Origin: Alicyclobacillus mali
GTDB lineage: Bacteria; Bacillota; Bacilli; Alicyclobacillales; Alicyclobacillaceae
Direction: 5' to 3' (one strand)
DNA: 64,000 nt
Assembly: GCF_017329565.1 (NCBI RefSeq)
Contig: NZ_JAFMTT010000014.1
Shown here: positions 33,555 to 42,005 of the stretch, one piece after another
Numbering within the stretch: the stretch's first letter is position 1
Layout: every line of letters starts with the position of its first letter
Notes under the pieces: generated by a model
Told to the model about the DNA's origin: nothing
Database searches by the model: none
What the model saw: the letters and a program-made list of their open reading frames with translations, nothing else
Made by a program: the position numbers and the translations under genes

Positions 33555-33755
33555 TCATTCCGCGCGCGCCCGCTGCAACACATCCTGTTGAGGAAGGAAG
33601 CGAACGCCGTATTTCCCATTGCGCAGACGATACACCTCGACCTGGGTCGGACGGGCGGATCGCCGAATCCGCTCGTCGGCTTCGACCCACATGACGGCAC
33701 AATACGCCTCGAATTTGGTATCATATACGCCCGCGAAGTACACCCAATCGCCCAT
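33555..33755 (-). CDS. small protein of unknown function
   Basis: A 66-residue soluble protein (MGDWVYFAGVYDTKFEAYCAV...), compact, with several aromatic residues and no recognised motif. The frame is open further upstream, but the ATG at 33755 follows AGAGGGAGGGAAGG, a strong ribosome site, and the upstream part lacks protein character. Confidence 0.65.
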   Translation of the reverse strand: MGDWVYFAGVYDTKFEAYCAVMWVEADERIRRSARPTQVEVYRLRNGKYGVRFLPQQDVLQRARAE

Positions 33756-34030
33756 GCGCCTTCCCTCCCTCTGCACGTAGTATGAGGCTCGGCCGGGCTG
33801 CGGACGCAGGGAATCGATGTGACGCATGGGAAAATGGCGTTCGCCTCATTTTCTTTCCGCGGGGCATTTGCTACAATATTTGCACCACTTCGGTGGGGGC
33901 GAAGCGCCGGTCGGTGCACGACCTGTGGAACGCATTTGTATTCGAGCTTGTCCGTCAGAACGAGCGCGGTCGCGTGAAACCAGGCGTATGATCCGTCAGG
34001 AGGAAACTCCGGCAAAGGAGTGAACGCGCG

Positions 34031-34519
34031 ATGATGACGAAGGATGACATCCTGTTGCTCAAGACCAAACTGCTCCCTCCCGGAGCAGAGGCCGTCATCG
34101 ACTTCCTCGCTGCTCGCCACGGCCAACTGGAGTCGACGAACATCGTGCTGGAGAACGTGCCGCTGCTCATCATCGGGCGTCACGGCATGATCGCCCGCCT
34201 GCCGCTGAACGGCCGCATCAAGAAGGTGAGCCAAGCGGAGGAAATCCTGCCTGCTCTCCAGGCGTATTTTAACAATGCTTCTTCGACAGACAAGTTGTTT
34301 GTCTTCATCAATCTACCGGAACTTCCGATTCCGCCGGAAGTGCAGCAAGTTCTGTCCGAGGTTGAGGCGCGAGCCATGCGGCGCGAGGAAATTCGGATGA
34401 AGATCGACCGCGCACTTGACGAGCGGAATCGAGAAGCCTTCGACCGCGCGGTGAAAGAACTGGAAGAGCTGATGCGAGAGGAAGACTCTGCCGTTGGTCC
34501 GGCGACGAGTGCCACGTAG
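34031..34519 (+). CDS. IDEAL-domain protein
   Basis: 162 residues. The C-terminal segment (KIDRALDERNREAFDRAVKELEEL, about residues 124-148, key residues I-D-x-A-L-D) matches the short IDEAL domain of Firmicutes proteins such as YpiB. The N-terminal ~110 residues form an alpha/beta region (NVPLLIIGRHGMIARLP) I cannot place. Function unknown. First of three small collinear genes ending at the 35329 terminator. Confidence 0.72.
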   Translation: MMTKDDILLLKTKLLPPGAEAVIDFLAARHGQLESTNIVLENVPLLIIGRHGMIARLPLNGRIKKVSQAEEILPALQAYFNNASSTDKLFVFINLPELPIPPEVQQVLSEVEARAMRREEIRMKIDRALDERNREAFDRAVKELEELMREEDSAVGPATSAT

Positions 34520-34569
34520 GCGTATAGACATGCTTCTGCCCGGTAACGCTGCGGATGTGAGGTGATGAG

Positions 34570-34923
34570 ATGGATCGAGGAGCGCTCTGGGATAAAGCGT
34601 CTGAACTCGCCCGTCTCATTGCCGATTCCGAGCAGGCGCAGCGGTACCGCGACGCGAAAGTCCAACTGGACGGCTCGCCGCAAGCTCAGTCCATGCTCCG
34701 CCGATTCCGCGAACTCCAGGAGGCGGTCGCCGAATTTCAAGCGCGGCGGGTGCCACCCATGCATTATCGACACGTCATCGAGGAGGCGGATCGCCTGCTG
34801 GCGCAGATGCGGGGAGTCCCCGAGATTGCCTCGTACGAACAGGCGGAGCGGGAACTCAACGAGCTCCTCGATGAGGTCTCGAGCCGACTGCAGCGAGCGC
34901 TGTCGTTGCCGCCGGATGGGTGA
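34570..34923 (+). CDS. YlbF-like protein (RicF family), short form
   Basis: All-helical 117-residue protein of the YlbF/YmcA family. The C-terminal helix ASYEQAERELNELLDEVSS closely follows B. subtilis YlbF (RicF), part of the Ric complex that affects RNase Y and the Spo0A phosphorelay in biofilm, competence and sporulation. The B. subtilis protein has a cysteine-rich C-terminal tail that helps bind an iron-sulfur cluster; here the protein ends before it and has no cysteines. It could therefore be a different member of the family such as YheA. Confidence 0.78.
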   Translation: MDRGALWDKASELARLIADSEQAQRYRDAKVQLDGSPQAQSMLRRFRELQEAVAEFQARRVPPMHYRHVIEEADRLLAQMRGVPEIASYEQAERELNELLDEVSSRLQRALSLPPDG

Positions 34924-35020
34924 GCGCCGCCGGACGCGTTGACACCGTGGACACATGGTGTTATGTTGATGCAAGCATGGCGCAGGCCAAATCTGGATTG
35001 CGGATGGGAATGAGATCGAA

Positions 35021-35314
35021 ATGGCTCATGACGAGTTTGTCGATCACGAGGACGAGGTCATCGTCCTGGAGGACGAAAACGGCGAAGAGCATCAGTTTGT
35101 ACTGGGCGAGGTCTTGACGGTCGACAACAAGGACTACGCGGTGCTGTTGCCGCTCGACGACTCCATGGACGAAGGCGTCATTTTCCGGATCGACGGAGAA
35201 GATGGCGAGCAAATGGTGCTGTCCGAGATTGAGGATGACGAAGAATGGCAGCGCGTCGTCGATGCGTACAATGATGAACTGTTCGACGACAGCGAAGAAG
35301 ACGAGGAAATCTGA
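35021..35314 (+). CDS. DUF1292 protein (YrzB-like)
   Basis: A very acidic 97-residue protein with the DUF1292 pattern (DEVIVLEDENGEEHQFVL, YAVLLPLDD, LSEIEDDEEW). Conserved among Firmicutes; function unknown. A strong intrinsic terminator follows its stop codon. Confidence 0.82.
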   Translation: MAHDEFVDHEDEVIVLEDENGEEHQFVLGEVLTVDNKDYAVLLPLDDSMDEGVIFRIDGEDGEQMVLSEIEDDEEWQRVVDAYNDELFDDSEEDEEI

Positions 35315-35328
35315 GGGCGAGGTTGACG

Positions 35329-35368
35329 GGCCGTTTCGCGGTGTGAAACATCGCGAAACGGCCTTTTT
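35329..35368 (+). terminator. strong intrinsic terminator
   Basis: A 12-bp perfect stem (GGCCGTTTCGCG and complement), 11-nt loop, followed by TTTTT. Ends the small-gene operon before acsA. Confidence 0.92.
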
Positions 35369-35479
35369 CGTGTTGCTCGCCCCCATATCGCGGCGCTCTC
35401 GGGTTGTGCATTCCCCACGGAATGAGGGGCATAAATTGCCGCGAATTTCGAATATATAGGCATTGACACCGGTTGGAGA

Positions 35480-35508
35480 TTGTCTTTTCGCGCTATTTAT
35501 TCTATCAT
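35480..35508 (+). promoter_or_regulatory. sigma-A promoter of acsA
   Basis: TTGTCT (35480-35485), 17-nt spacer, TATCAT (35503-35508), about 60 nt before the acsA ATG. A TTGACA at 35463 is at the wrong distance to pair with it. Confidence 0.55.
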
Positions 35509-35567
35509 GGAATCGAACCATTCAAGTTGTAGCCGTGATCAACGCGGCCAGAGAAAGGAGCCGGACC

Positions 35568-37517
35568 ATGACCCCAAATGATCTCGACGCACTACTCCGT
35601 GAAACGCGCACCTTCGCTCCGTCGGAAGAATTTCGCCGCCAAGCGAATTACAATGATGAAAGCATTTACGAGGAAGCGGCACGAAATCCGGAAGGTTACT
35701 GGGCGAAACAAGCCGAAAATATCACTTGGTTCCATGAATTTGAAAGCGTTTGCAGGTGGGACCCACCCCATGCACAGTGGTTCATCGGCGGCAAGTTGAA
35801 TGCCGCGTATAACTGCGTAGATCGCCACACGCTCACGCACCGCAAGAATAAGGCGGCCATCATCTGGGAAGGCGAGCCTGGCGACAGCCGCGTGCTCACG
35901 TACGACATGCTGCGGCGCGAAGTGGATAAAGCGGCGCACATGCTCACCGAGCTTGGCGTGAAAAAGGGAGACCGCGTCACCATTTATTTGCCGATGGTTC
36001 CCGAACTCCCCGTCGCGATGCTCGCGTGCGCCAAGATCGGCGCGATGCATTCCGTCGTGTTCGGAGGCTTTTCCGCGCAATCCTTGAAAGATCGCATCCT
36101 GGATGCCGGCAGCAAGCTGCTCATCACGGCCGACGGCGGCTGGCGGCGCGGCAAGGTCATCCCCCTCAAGCAGAACGCCGACGAAGCCGTCGAGGGCACG
36201 CCTATTGAGAAAGTGGTGGTCGTCAAGCGGATCGGCGAAGCGGCCCAAGCTGGTATGAATCCGACGCGGGACGTGTGGTGGCATGAACTTATGGAGAACG
36301 CGCCGACGAAGCCCTTCCCCGCTGAACCCGTGGATGCGGAGGACTACCTCTTCCTGCTCTACACGTCAGGCACGACGGGCAAGCCGAAAGGCATCGTGCA
36401 CAGCACGGGTGGATATTTGGTCGGCGTCAACACCTCGATGCGGACCGTGTTTGACCTGAAGGACGATGATGTGTTCTTTTGCACGGCGGACATCGGCTGG
36501 ATCACCGGCCACACCTACATCGTATATGGGCCTCTGTCTGCGGGAGCAACGGTCGTCATGTACGAAGGATCGCCTGACTATCCTGATCGCGATAGGTACT
36601 GGGCCATTGTGGAGAAATACGGTGCGACCATCCTGTACACCGCACCCACGTCCATCCGAATGTTCATGAAGTGGGGTCCCCAGTACGTCGAAAAGCACGA
36701 TCTCAGCACGCTCCGGCTGCTCGGTTCCGTCGGCGAACCCATTAACCCAGAGGCGTGGATGTGGTACCACAAATACGTTGGGCAGGAGCGGTGCCCCATC
36801 GTGGACACCTGGTGGCAGACGGAGACCGGCTGCGCGATGATCGCCCCGCTGCCAGGCATCGTCACCACCAAGCCCGGATCCGCCACCAAGGCGGTGCCCG
36901 GCATCTCCGTCGATATTTTCGACGACGACGGCAATCCGGTGCCACCGGGACATGGCGGAAATCTTGTCATCACCAAGCCATGGCCGTCCATGCTGCGCAC
37001 GGTATGGGGTGATGACGAGCGCTTCCGCAAGACGTACTTCGGGAAATTTGAAGGTATCTATCTGCCTGGAGACGGCGCGTATCGAGATCAGGATGGCTAC
37101 TACTGGATTGTCGGGCGGCTGGACGACGTCATCAATGTCTCGGGCCACCGCATCGGGACGGCGGAGGTCGAGAGCTCCCTTGTGGCTCATCCCGCCGTGG
37201 CAGAAGCGGCCGTGATCGGACGCGCCCACGAAGTCAAGGGGCAGGCCATCACCGCGTTTGTCATCCTCAAAGAAGGCCATACCGGTTCGGACGATCTCGT
37301 CGCGGAACTGAAGCAGTTCGTCGTGGAGCAGATCGGCGCCATGGCGCGGCCCGAGGAGATCATCTTTACCGCAGATCTGCCGAAGACCCGAAGCGGCAAG
37401 ATCATGCGCCGCCTGTTGCGCGACATCGCAGAAGGACGCGTTGTCGGCGACACCACCACTTTGGCCGATCCAGCCGTCGTCGAGCAGCTGAAGTCGCAAT
37501 ACAAGGACCAGGAATGA
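35568..37517 (+). CDS. acsA: acetyl-CoA synthetase AcsA
   Basis: AMP-forming ligase that makes acetyl-CoA from acetate, ATP and CoA. Adenylation motifs (FLLYTSGTTGKPKGIVHSTGG, DTWWQTETG, GDGAYRDQDGYYWIVGR) and the C-terminal Lys motif PKTRSGKIMRR, the usual target of regulatory acetylation, are all present. The ATG at 35568 follows AAAGGAG and gives 649 residues, the standard length; the frame is open upstream. It is followed by an acetate-permease-like gene, and a cre-like site lies in the 5' coding region. Confidence 0.96.
   Translation: MTPNDLDALLRETRTFAPSEEFRRQANYNDESIYEEAARNPEGYWAKQAENITWFHEFESVCRWDPPHAQWFIGGKLNAAYNCVDRHTLTHRKNKAAIIWEGEPGDSRVLTYDMLRREVDKAAHMLTELGVKKGDRVTIYLPMVPELPVAMLACAKIGAMHSVVFGGFSAQSLKDRILDAGSKLLITADGGWRRGKVIPLKQNADEAVEGTPIEKVVVVKRIGEAAQAGMNPTRDVWWHELMENAPTKPFPAEPVDAEDYLFLLYTSGTTGKPKGIVHSTGGYLVGVNTSMRTVFDLKDDDVFFCTADIGWITGHTYIVYGPLSAGATVVMYEGSPDYPDRDRYWAIVEKYGATILYTAPTSIRMFMKWGPQYVEKHDLSTLRLLGSVGEPINPEAWMWYHKYVGQERCPIVDTWWQTETGCAMIAPLPGIVTTKPGSATKAVPGISVDIFDDDGNPVPPGHGGNLVITKPWPSMLRTVWGDDERFRKTYFGKFEGIYLPGDGAYRDQDGYYWIVGRLDDVINVSGHRIGTAEVESSLVAHPAVAEAAVIGRAHEVKGQAITAFVILKEGHTGSDDLVAELKQFVVEQIGAMARPEEIIFTADLPKTRSGKIMRRLLRDIAEGRVVGDTTTLADPAVVEQLKSQYKDQE
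35740..35754 (+). promoter_or_regulatory. CcpA-type cre site inside acsA
   Basis: TTGAAAGCGTTTGCA matches the cre consensus WTGNAARCGNWWWCA at 14 of 15 positions, 172 nt into the coding region. Intragenic cre sites can act as roadblocks to RNA polymerase. Carbon catabolite repression of acetate use is established in Bacillus. Confidence 0.6.
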
Positions 37518-37539
37518 TTGAGATGTCAGCCGCATGGAC

Positions 37540-37579
37540 GTCCTGCGCTTGGAAGGAGGTGATCCGGCAGGCGCAGGAC
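37540..37579 (+). repeat. inverted repeat between acsA and the acetate permease gene
   Basis: 9-bp perfect arms (GTCCTGCGC / GCGCAGGAC) around 22 nt. No T run follows, so it may be an RNA processing or attenuation structure; role uncertain. Confidence 0.4.
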
Positions 37580-37643
37580 GCCCACTCGATTTTGCCGAGC
37601 CGTTGTCGCCCCATGAAAAGAGATGGAAAAGAGGGTGAATAGA

Positions 37644-38228
37644 ATGTCTGATCAGGTGAAAATTGCAGATCCTGGCCCGCTCGGCCTCGCCGGATTTGGA
37701 ATTACCACGTGCATTTTGAGCCTCATCAACGCAGGCGTGGAAAGCGCGGGCGCGCTCGGCGTGGTCCTCGGACTCGCCATCGCATATGGTGGAACGGCGC
37801 AGTTCATCGCTGGACTCTGGGAGTTCCGCAAGGGCAACACATTCGGCGCCACTGCGTTCTGCTCATACGGCGCGTTCTGGTGGGCGTTCTACCTCATCAA
37901 CAAGTTCGCGCCCACGGCAGGGCTGGGACTCTTCCTCCTGTTCTTCGGAATTCTCACGCTGTTTTTGTGGTTCGGCACTTTCTATCTGAACAAGGCGCTC
38001 TGGTTTGTGTTCCTGACCCTGTGGATCACGTTCTTCCTGCTCGCGGCGCACGCCTTTGGCATCATTGGCAGCAGTTCCGCCGGTGGCTGGGTAGGCTTTA
38101 TCTGCGGACTGAGCGCGCTCTACACGTCGTTTGCCACCGTGTTGAACGAGACGATGGGACACGTCTTTATGCCTGTGGGCCAGCCGTTTGCACAAAAGCG
38201 CCCCTCGTCGGCTGTTGTAAGCGCTTAA
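37644..38228 (+). CDS. satP: acetate uptake permease, GPR1/FUN34/YaaH (SatP) family
   Basis: Six-helix membrane protein of about 194 residues. The family signature is NPAPLGL-like (here ADPGPLGLAGFG) near the N-terminus, with GGTAQFIAGLWEFRKGNTFGAT in the second and third helices. Members carry acetate or succinate with protons. The start at 37644 has AGAGGGTG upstream. Directly after acsA, it forms an acetate uptake and activation unit. Confidence 0.88.
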   Translation: MSDQVKIADPGPLGLAGFGITTCILSLINAGVESAGALGVVLGLAIAYGGTAQFIAGLWEFRKGNTFGATAFCSYGAFWWAFYLINKFAPTAGLGLFLLFFGILTLFLWFGTFYLNKALWFVFLTLWITFFLLAAHAFGIIGSSSAGGWVGFICGLSALYTSFATVLNETMGHVFMPVGQPFAQKRPSSAVVSA

Positions 38229-38280
38229 TATTAAACCGAGAAAACGCTTGTTTTTGCACGAAGAAATAGCCACTTTCGCA

Positions 38281-38311
38281 GCAAAGGCGGCTCTTGCCAG
38301 GCCGCCTTTGC
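38281..38311. terminator. hairpin between convergent genes
   Basis: 11-bp perfect stem GCAAAGGCGGC / GCCGCCTTTGC with a 9-nt loop, between satP (plus) and the GntR regulator (minus). It probably ends both transcripts although the T runs are weak. Confidence 0.65.
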
Positions 38312-38335
38312 GTTTGCCTCCCTCCTGCTTCCTGT

Positions 38336-39034
38336 TCAGCGCTCGTCATCCCCGATGTGTCCATGCAATCCGCACTCGAGCAATTTACGAGTCTCTTCCA
38401 CATGAGATTGAATCACGCCCCGCACCCAATCTCCATCGCCCGCGACGATGGCCTCCGCAAGACTTCGATGCTGGGCCAGCGCGCCTTGCATATCGGCGGC
38501 ACCTCGCTGCATGCGCTTGCGCATGACCAGCGCCAACGTGAGTTGCAAGAGTTTTCGCATCTCCTCCCAAAGCCGCGTCAGGCGACGATGGTGGGATGCT
38601 CGGACCATCACGTCGTGATAGGCGAGATCAAGGTCTGCAAATCTCTGCCAATCACGGCGCAGCGCCGCATCTTCCATTTCAATCACGAGACTCAACAAAC
38701 TTCCGGCGAGCCGTTCCCGTTCAGCGCGGCTCCGTTGACACACGCGAGCGGCGCTGAATTGTTCGATGAACGTTCGCACGTCGTACAGCTCCAAGGCGTC
38801 GGTCAAGTCGAGCCCCAACACGCGGGCGCCGCTTCGACCAAGTGAAATCAGTCCCTCATGCGCCAACTGCCGAAGGGCTTCGCGTACAGGTGAGCGGCTG
38901 GTACCGAAGCGGCGCGCCAGCGCATTTTCACTGAACACGTGCCCAGCAGGCCATTCGCCCCACACAATCTCCCGGCGAAGCACATCCGCGATGGCGTCTC
39001 CGAGCTTCTGTTCCTCGTCGCTGCCCCGGTCCAA
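38336..39034 (-). CDS. GntR-family regulator, FadR/FCD subgroup
   Basis: 232-residue transcription factor: N-terminal winged helix (FSENALARRFGTSRSPVREALRQLAHEGL, about 32-60) and an all-helical FCD ligand-binding domain with metal-binding His residues (DLAYHDVMVRASHH; QHRSLAEAI; QSHVEET). The TTG start follows AGGAGG. Ligand unknown, typically an organic acid. It is divergent from wrbA and convergent with the acetate genes, and could regulate either. Confidence 0.88.
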   Translation of the reverse strand: MDRGSDEEQKLGDAIADVLRREIVWGEWPAGHVFSENALARRFGTSRSPVREALRQLAHEGLISLGRSGARVLGLDLTDALELYDVRTFIEQFSAARVCQRSRAERERLAGSLLSLVIEMEDAALRRDWQRFADLDLAYHDVMVRASHHRRLTRLWEEMRKLLQLTLALVMRKRMQRGAADMQGALAQHRSLAEAIVAGDGDWVRGVIQSHVEETRKLLECGLHGHIGDDER

Positions 39035-39064
39035 AGTACCCCTCCTTTCGAACCCTTCAGTCAG

Positions 39065-39093
39065 TTGACACCGCCGCGTTCAGGCTCTATCAT
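39065..39093 (+). promoter_or_regulatory. sigma-A promoter of wrbA
   Basis: TTGACA (39065-39070), 17-nt spacer, TATCAT (39088-39093): a near-consensus promoter. Confidence 0.8.
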
Positions 39094-39103
39094 GGACATC
39101 GCC

Positions 39104-39126
39104 TACACTTACGAATTGTAAGTGTA
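39104..39126. promoter_or_regulatory. perfect palindromic operator before wrbA
   Basis: Arms TACACTTAC and GTAAGTGTA, exact complements, around GAATT. It begins about 11 nt past the -10 box, so a bound protein would block initiation. The regulator is unknown; an HxlR/MarR-type quinone sensor or the divergent GntR protein are candidates. Confidence 0.8.
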
Positions 39127-39160
39127 AGGACAAAGAGACACATGGAGTGGAGGAAAGGCA

Positions 39161-39781
39161 ATGTCCAACGTCCGTTTGACTATCCTTTACTATAGTGCAA
39201 CGGGGACCAACTATCGAATGGCGCAGATCGCGGCGGAAGCTGCGCAAGAACTTGGCGCCGAAGTGCGGGTACGAAAGGTTGCAGAGCTCGCCCCTAACGA
39301 AGTCATTGAGTCCTCTCCGGCATGGAAGGCACACGTCGCAGCCACGGCACACATCCCTGTGGCGACCCCGGATGACGTGGCGTGGGCAGATGCGGTCATC
39401 TTCAGCGTTCCGAGCCGATTCGGCAACATCCCGTCGCAGATGAAACAATTTCTAGATACGCTTGGACCCCTGTGGGCGAAGGGACAGACCGCAAACAAGG
39501 TCGTGAGCGCGATGTCGAGCGCGCAGAATCCACACGGAGGTCAGGAAGCGACCATTCTCTCACTCTACACCTCCATGTTCCACTGGGGCGCCATCGTCGC
39601 TGCACCAGGTTTCACGGACGCGTCCGCGTACGCGTCGGGCGGAAATCCGTATGGTACGAGCGTGACCGTGTCAGAAAACGGCGAGATCCCTGAAGGGACA
39701 CAGGATGCGATTCGCCATCAGGCCCGTCGCACGGTGACCATCGCGTCCTGGGTCAAGCAGGGGCAGGCAGTGACCGTTTGA
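39161..39781 (+). CDS. wrbA: NAD(P)H:quinone oxidoreductase WrbA
   Basis: Flavodoxin-like FMN enzyme that reduces quinones by two electrons, avoiding semiquinone radicals. The FMN phosphate loop YYSATGTNYRMA is at about residues 10-21. Other family motifs are IFSVPSRFGNIPSQMKQFLD and the C-terminal GASGGNPYGTS-like segment (ASGGNPYGTSVTV). 206 residues, as usual. Strong promoter with a palindromic operator upstream suggests induction by an electrophile or quinone. Confidence 0.93.
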   Translation: MSNVRLTILYYSATGTNYRMAQIAAEAAQELGAEVRVRKVAELAPNEVIESSPAWKAHVAATAHIPVATPDDVAWADAVIFSVPSRFGNIPSQMKQFLDTLGPLWAKGQTANKVVSAMSSAQNPHGGQEATILSLYTSMFHWGAIVAAPGFTDASAYASGGNPYGTSVTVSENGEIPEGTQDAIRHQARRTVTIASWVKQGQAVTV

Positions 39782-39786
39782 GCACA

Positions 39787-39804
39787 GGCCCGCGCAAGCG
39801 GGCC
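39787..39804. terminator. short hairpin between wrbA and the 3-hydroxyacyl-CoA dehydrogenase gene
   Basis: GGCCCGC / GCGGGCC with a GCAA tetraloop between convergent genes. No good T run; possible terminator. Confidence 0.45.
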
Positions 39805-39822
39805 CGCCTCGTTGCACAAGGA

Positions 39823-40713
39823 CTATTTGAGAAATTCGGGCTCTTTAAACCGAGGATGCGGATAGCGGTAAAATCCCTCCCCAGACTCGCGGCCGAGCTT
39901 GCCCTGGTCGATCATCGACTTGAGTTTCTCGGCCAGTTTGACGTAGGCCTCGTTCCCCGCCTTCGCCTTGCCGGACGCGATGTTGTACGCCGTCCGAATG
40001 CCCACCGTATCCAAGATGGAAAACGGCCCTTCCTTCGCGCCTGTCGCAATCATCCACGTCTTGTCAATGGTCTCTGGATCCGCCACTTCGTTCACCCACA
40101 ACATCTGAGCAGCCTCCAAAAAGGGCACAAGCAGCGAATTGAGAATGTACCCTGGCTGCTCTTTGTGCAGCGGCAGCGGCACCATGCCGATGGCTCGCGC
40201 GAACTCGATCACGTCCCGAAACACGTGCTCGTCGGTCCCCGGGTGGCGCATGACCTCGGCCGTGTTGTGGCGCCAAATGGAATTCGCGAAGTGAAGCGCG
40301 AGAAACTTTTCCGGCCGCCCCGTGGCCTCCGCGAACTGGCTCGGAAGGAGCGTCGACGAATTGGTGGCGAACACGGTGTGCGCCGGCGCGACCTTGCCCA
40401 GCCGCTCGTAAAACTCCCGCTTTACATCGGGAATCTCAGGCACCGCCTCGATGACCAGATCGGCCTCGCGCACGGCGTCGGCGAGATCGGACGTCAGCCG
40501 TATCCTGTGGATGGCCGCGTCCACTTGCTCCTGTGACGCACCGAGGTCCCGCATGTAGTTGGGTTTCAGCTTCTCCAGGCGTTCCCGCACCTTGGCGAGG
40601 GCCTCGTCCGAAACGTCGTAGATGACGACCGGAAAACCGTGAAACGCCGTTTGGTACGCGATTTGGCTCCCCAGCACGCCGCCACCCGCGACCGTGATGT
40701 TCCGAAATGTCAT
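39823..40713 (-). CDS. 3-hydroxyacyl-CoA dehydrogenase
   Basis: NAD-dependent enzyme oxidising 3-hydroxyacyl-CoA in fatty-acid or butyrate metabolism. The N-terminal Rossmann motif is VAGGGVLGSQIAYQTAF (residues 7-23), the catalytic His is in LALHFANSIW, and the C-terminal helical domain ends GRESGEGFYRYP. The frame is open upstream, but the ATG at 40713 follows GGGTGGAGAAG and gives 296 residues, the single-domain length. The exact substrate is not evident. Confidence 0.9.
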   Translation of the reverse strand: MTFRNITVAGGGVLGSQIAYQTAFHGFPVVIYDVSDEALAKVRERLEKLKPNYMRDLGASQEQVDAAIHRIRLTSDLADAVREADLVIEAVPEIPDVKREFYERLGKVAPAHTVFATNSSTLLPSQFAEATGRPEKFLALHFANSIWRHNTAEVMRHPGTDEHVFRDVIEFARAIGMVPLPLHKEQPGYILNSLLVPFLEAAQMLWVNEVADPETIDKTWMIATGAKEGPFSILDTVGIRTAYNIASGKAKAGNEAYVKLAEKLKSMIDQGKLGRESGEGFYRYPHPRFKEPEFLK

Positions 40714-40751
40714 CTTCTCCACCCTTCCCTTTGCGGCGCCTGCCGTTTTCC

Positions 40752-41507
40752 TTACGCGGGCGCCATGGTCACGCGCTCTCGCTCGACAGGTGCCTCCTGA
40801 TAAGCCGTGGCGATCCCGACCGCCGCGATGCGGCGTTTGTCCACCCTTCGCACCGGGACGTCGCACGCGAACGCGGCACGAAAAGGAAACGGTTTCAATC
40901 CGACCCGGCCAGACCCCACCCAATAAACCTCAACGGGTTCGCCCAGGGCGGGCTCCGGCTCTGGAAAGGGACGCTGAAGCCATGGGGCACCAGGGCTCTG
41001 ACCGGAAGGCGGATCGCTCAGGCACACGTACAAGGATAGTTTATCGAGAAATTGGACAATGCGCACATCGCGCTCCACATCTCGCTCGGCCACGCCGAGA
41101 TCCGCCGCGATGCGCGCCTGGCGCGACCGCTCCTGCGCGAGGAAGACCAGCGCGTCCGAATCCGTGGCATGCTCGAAGAAGGCCGTGTAATGCCGACTCG
41201 CGAGGAGGCCAGCGTACGGATCTCGAGCCTCCAACGCGTCGACCCCGCAGTGATAATGGGCCAGTTTCCAAGAATCGGGTAGGTCGAGAAACGAGTACGG
41301 CTTCCTGCCGACGTCGTTCCACATGGGCACCTTGTCCATCCCCTGCCAGGCCAAGTCGTGCTCCGCGACACCCGTGAGAACCGAGGTCCGCCGATCGGGG
41401 CTTGAAAACGCTTCATCCCGCAACCACGCGCCCATTTCGCCCGCGTGCAGGCTGTGATCATACTGAGCAATCATCCGAAACGCGTCTCCCATGTCCACGA
41501 CGATCAC
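40752..41507 (-). CDS. DUF3891 protein
   Basis: 251 residues with the DUF3891 pattern: QYDHSLHAGEMGAWL near the N-terminus, then AEHDLAWQGMD, KPYSFLDLPDSWKL, LLASRHYTAFF. Several conserved His and Asp residues hint at a metal-binding enzyme, but the activity is unknown. GTG start behind GGAGG. Confidence 0.82.
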   Translation of the reverse strand: MIVVDMGDAFRMIAQYDHSLHAGEMGAWLRDEAFSSPDRRTSVLTGVAEHDLAWQGMDKVPMWNDVGRKPYSFLDLPDSWKLAHYHCGVDALEARDPYAGLLASRHYTAFFEHATDSDALVFLAQERSRQARIAADLGVAERDVERDVRIVQFLDKLSLYVCLSDPPSGQSPGAPWLQRPFPEPEPALGEPVEVYWVGSGRVGLKPFPFRAAFACDVPVRRVDKRRIAAVGIATAYQEAPVERERVTMAPA

Positions 41508-41547
41508 GTCCGACCGCCTCCATTGCTAAACAAAATGCCGCTTCTGG

Positions 41548-41568
41548 GAAGCGATGCTGGATCGCTTC
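41548..41568 (-). terminator. hairpin after the DUF302 gene
   Basis: 8-bp arms GAAGCGAT / ATCGCTTC with a 5-nt loop, about 40 nt past the stop of the DUF302 gene; a T-rich stretch follows some 15 nt later. Weak terminator. Confidence 0.45.
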
Positions 41569-41606
41569 GCCAGAGCGGCTCACATTCCTGCCACATGTGC
41601 CCGACT

Positions 41607-42005
41607 TCAGTCGCGCGTGGCCTCAGCGACGGCGCTTTCGAGCGCATCCTCGACGCGCGCTGCAACGGGATCCAGGGCGGGATCGCCAATCCAGCCGATG
41701 AGCGACGTCGGCCTGGGAAACGCCACCTTCGTCCGTTCACCGTCCTGGTACACCACGACCTTGCAGGGGAGAAAATACCCGACCTGAAGGTTTTGCGACA
41801 AGACCTCGTTTGCAGCCTTGGGGTTACACACCTCGAGAATTCGGTACGGCGTCGAAAACGGCATGCCCTTGGCGCGAAGCGTCTCGGGCACGTCCATTTG
41901 CCACAGAACGCCAAACTGCTGCTCCTTCAGCGCCGCGGTGACCCGCTCGACCGTCTCGTCCACCGAATGCGGCGAATCATAAACGCGAGCCCAGGTTTCG
42001 GTCAT
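41607..42005 (-). CDS. DUF302 protein
   Basis: A 132-residue DUF302 protein: TVERVTAALKEQQFGVLWQMDV, RILEVCNPKAANEVL, GYFLPCKVVVYQD. DUF302 proteins are small alpha/beta folds often found near thioredoxins and sulfur-handling genes. The ATG at 42005 overlaps the thioredoxin stop by 4 nt, so it is the third gene of a rhodanese-thioredoxin-DUF302 operon. Confidence 0.85.
   Translation of the reverse strand: MTETWARVYDSPHSVDETVERVTAALKEQQFGVLWQMDVPETLRAKGMPFSTPYRILEVCNPKAANEVLSQNLQVGYFLPCKVVVYQDGERTKVAFPRPTSLIGWIGDPALDPVAARVEDALESAVAEATRD

Noticed and set aside
35463..35468. TTGACA upstream of acsA as a -35 box
   Set aside because: No -10 lies at 16-18 nt; the TTGTCT/TATCAT pair with 17 nt fits better.
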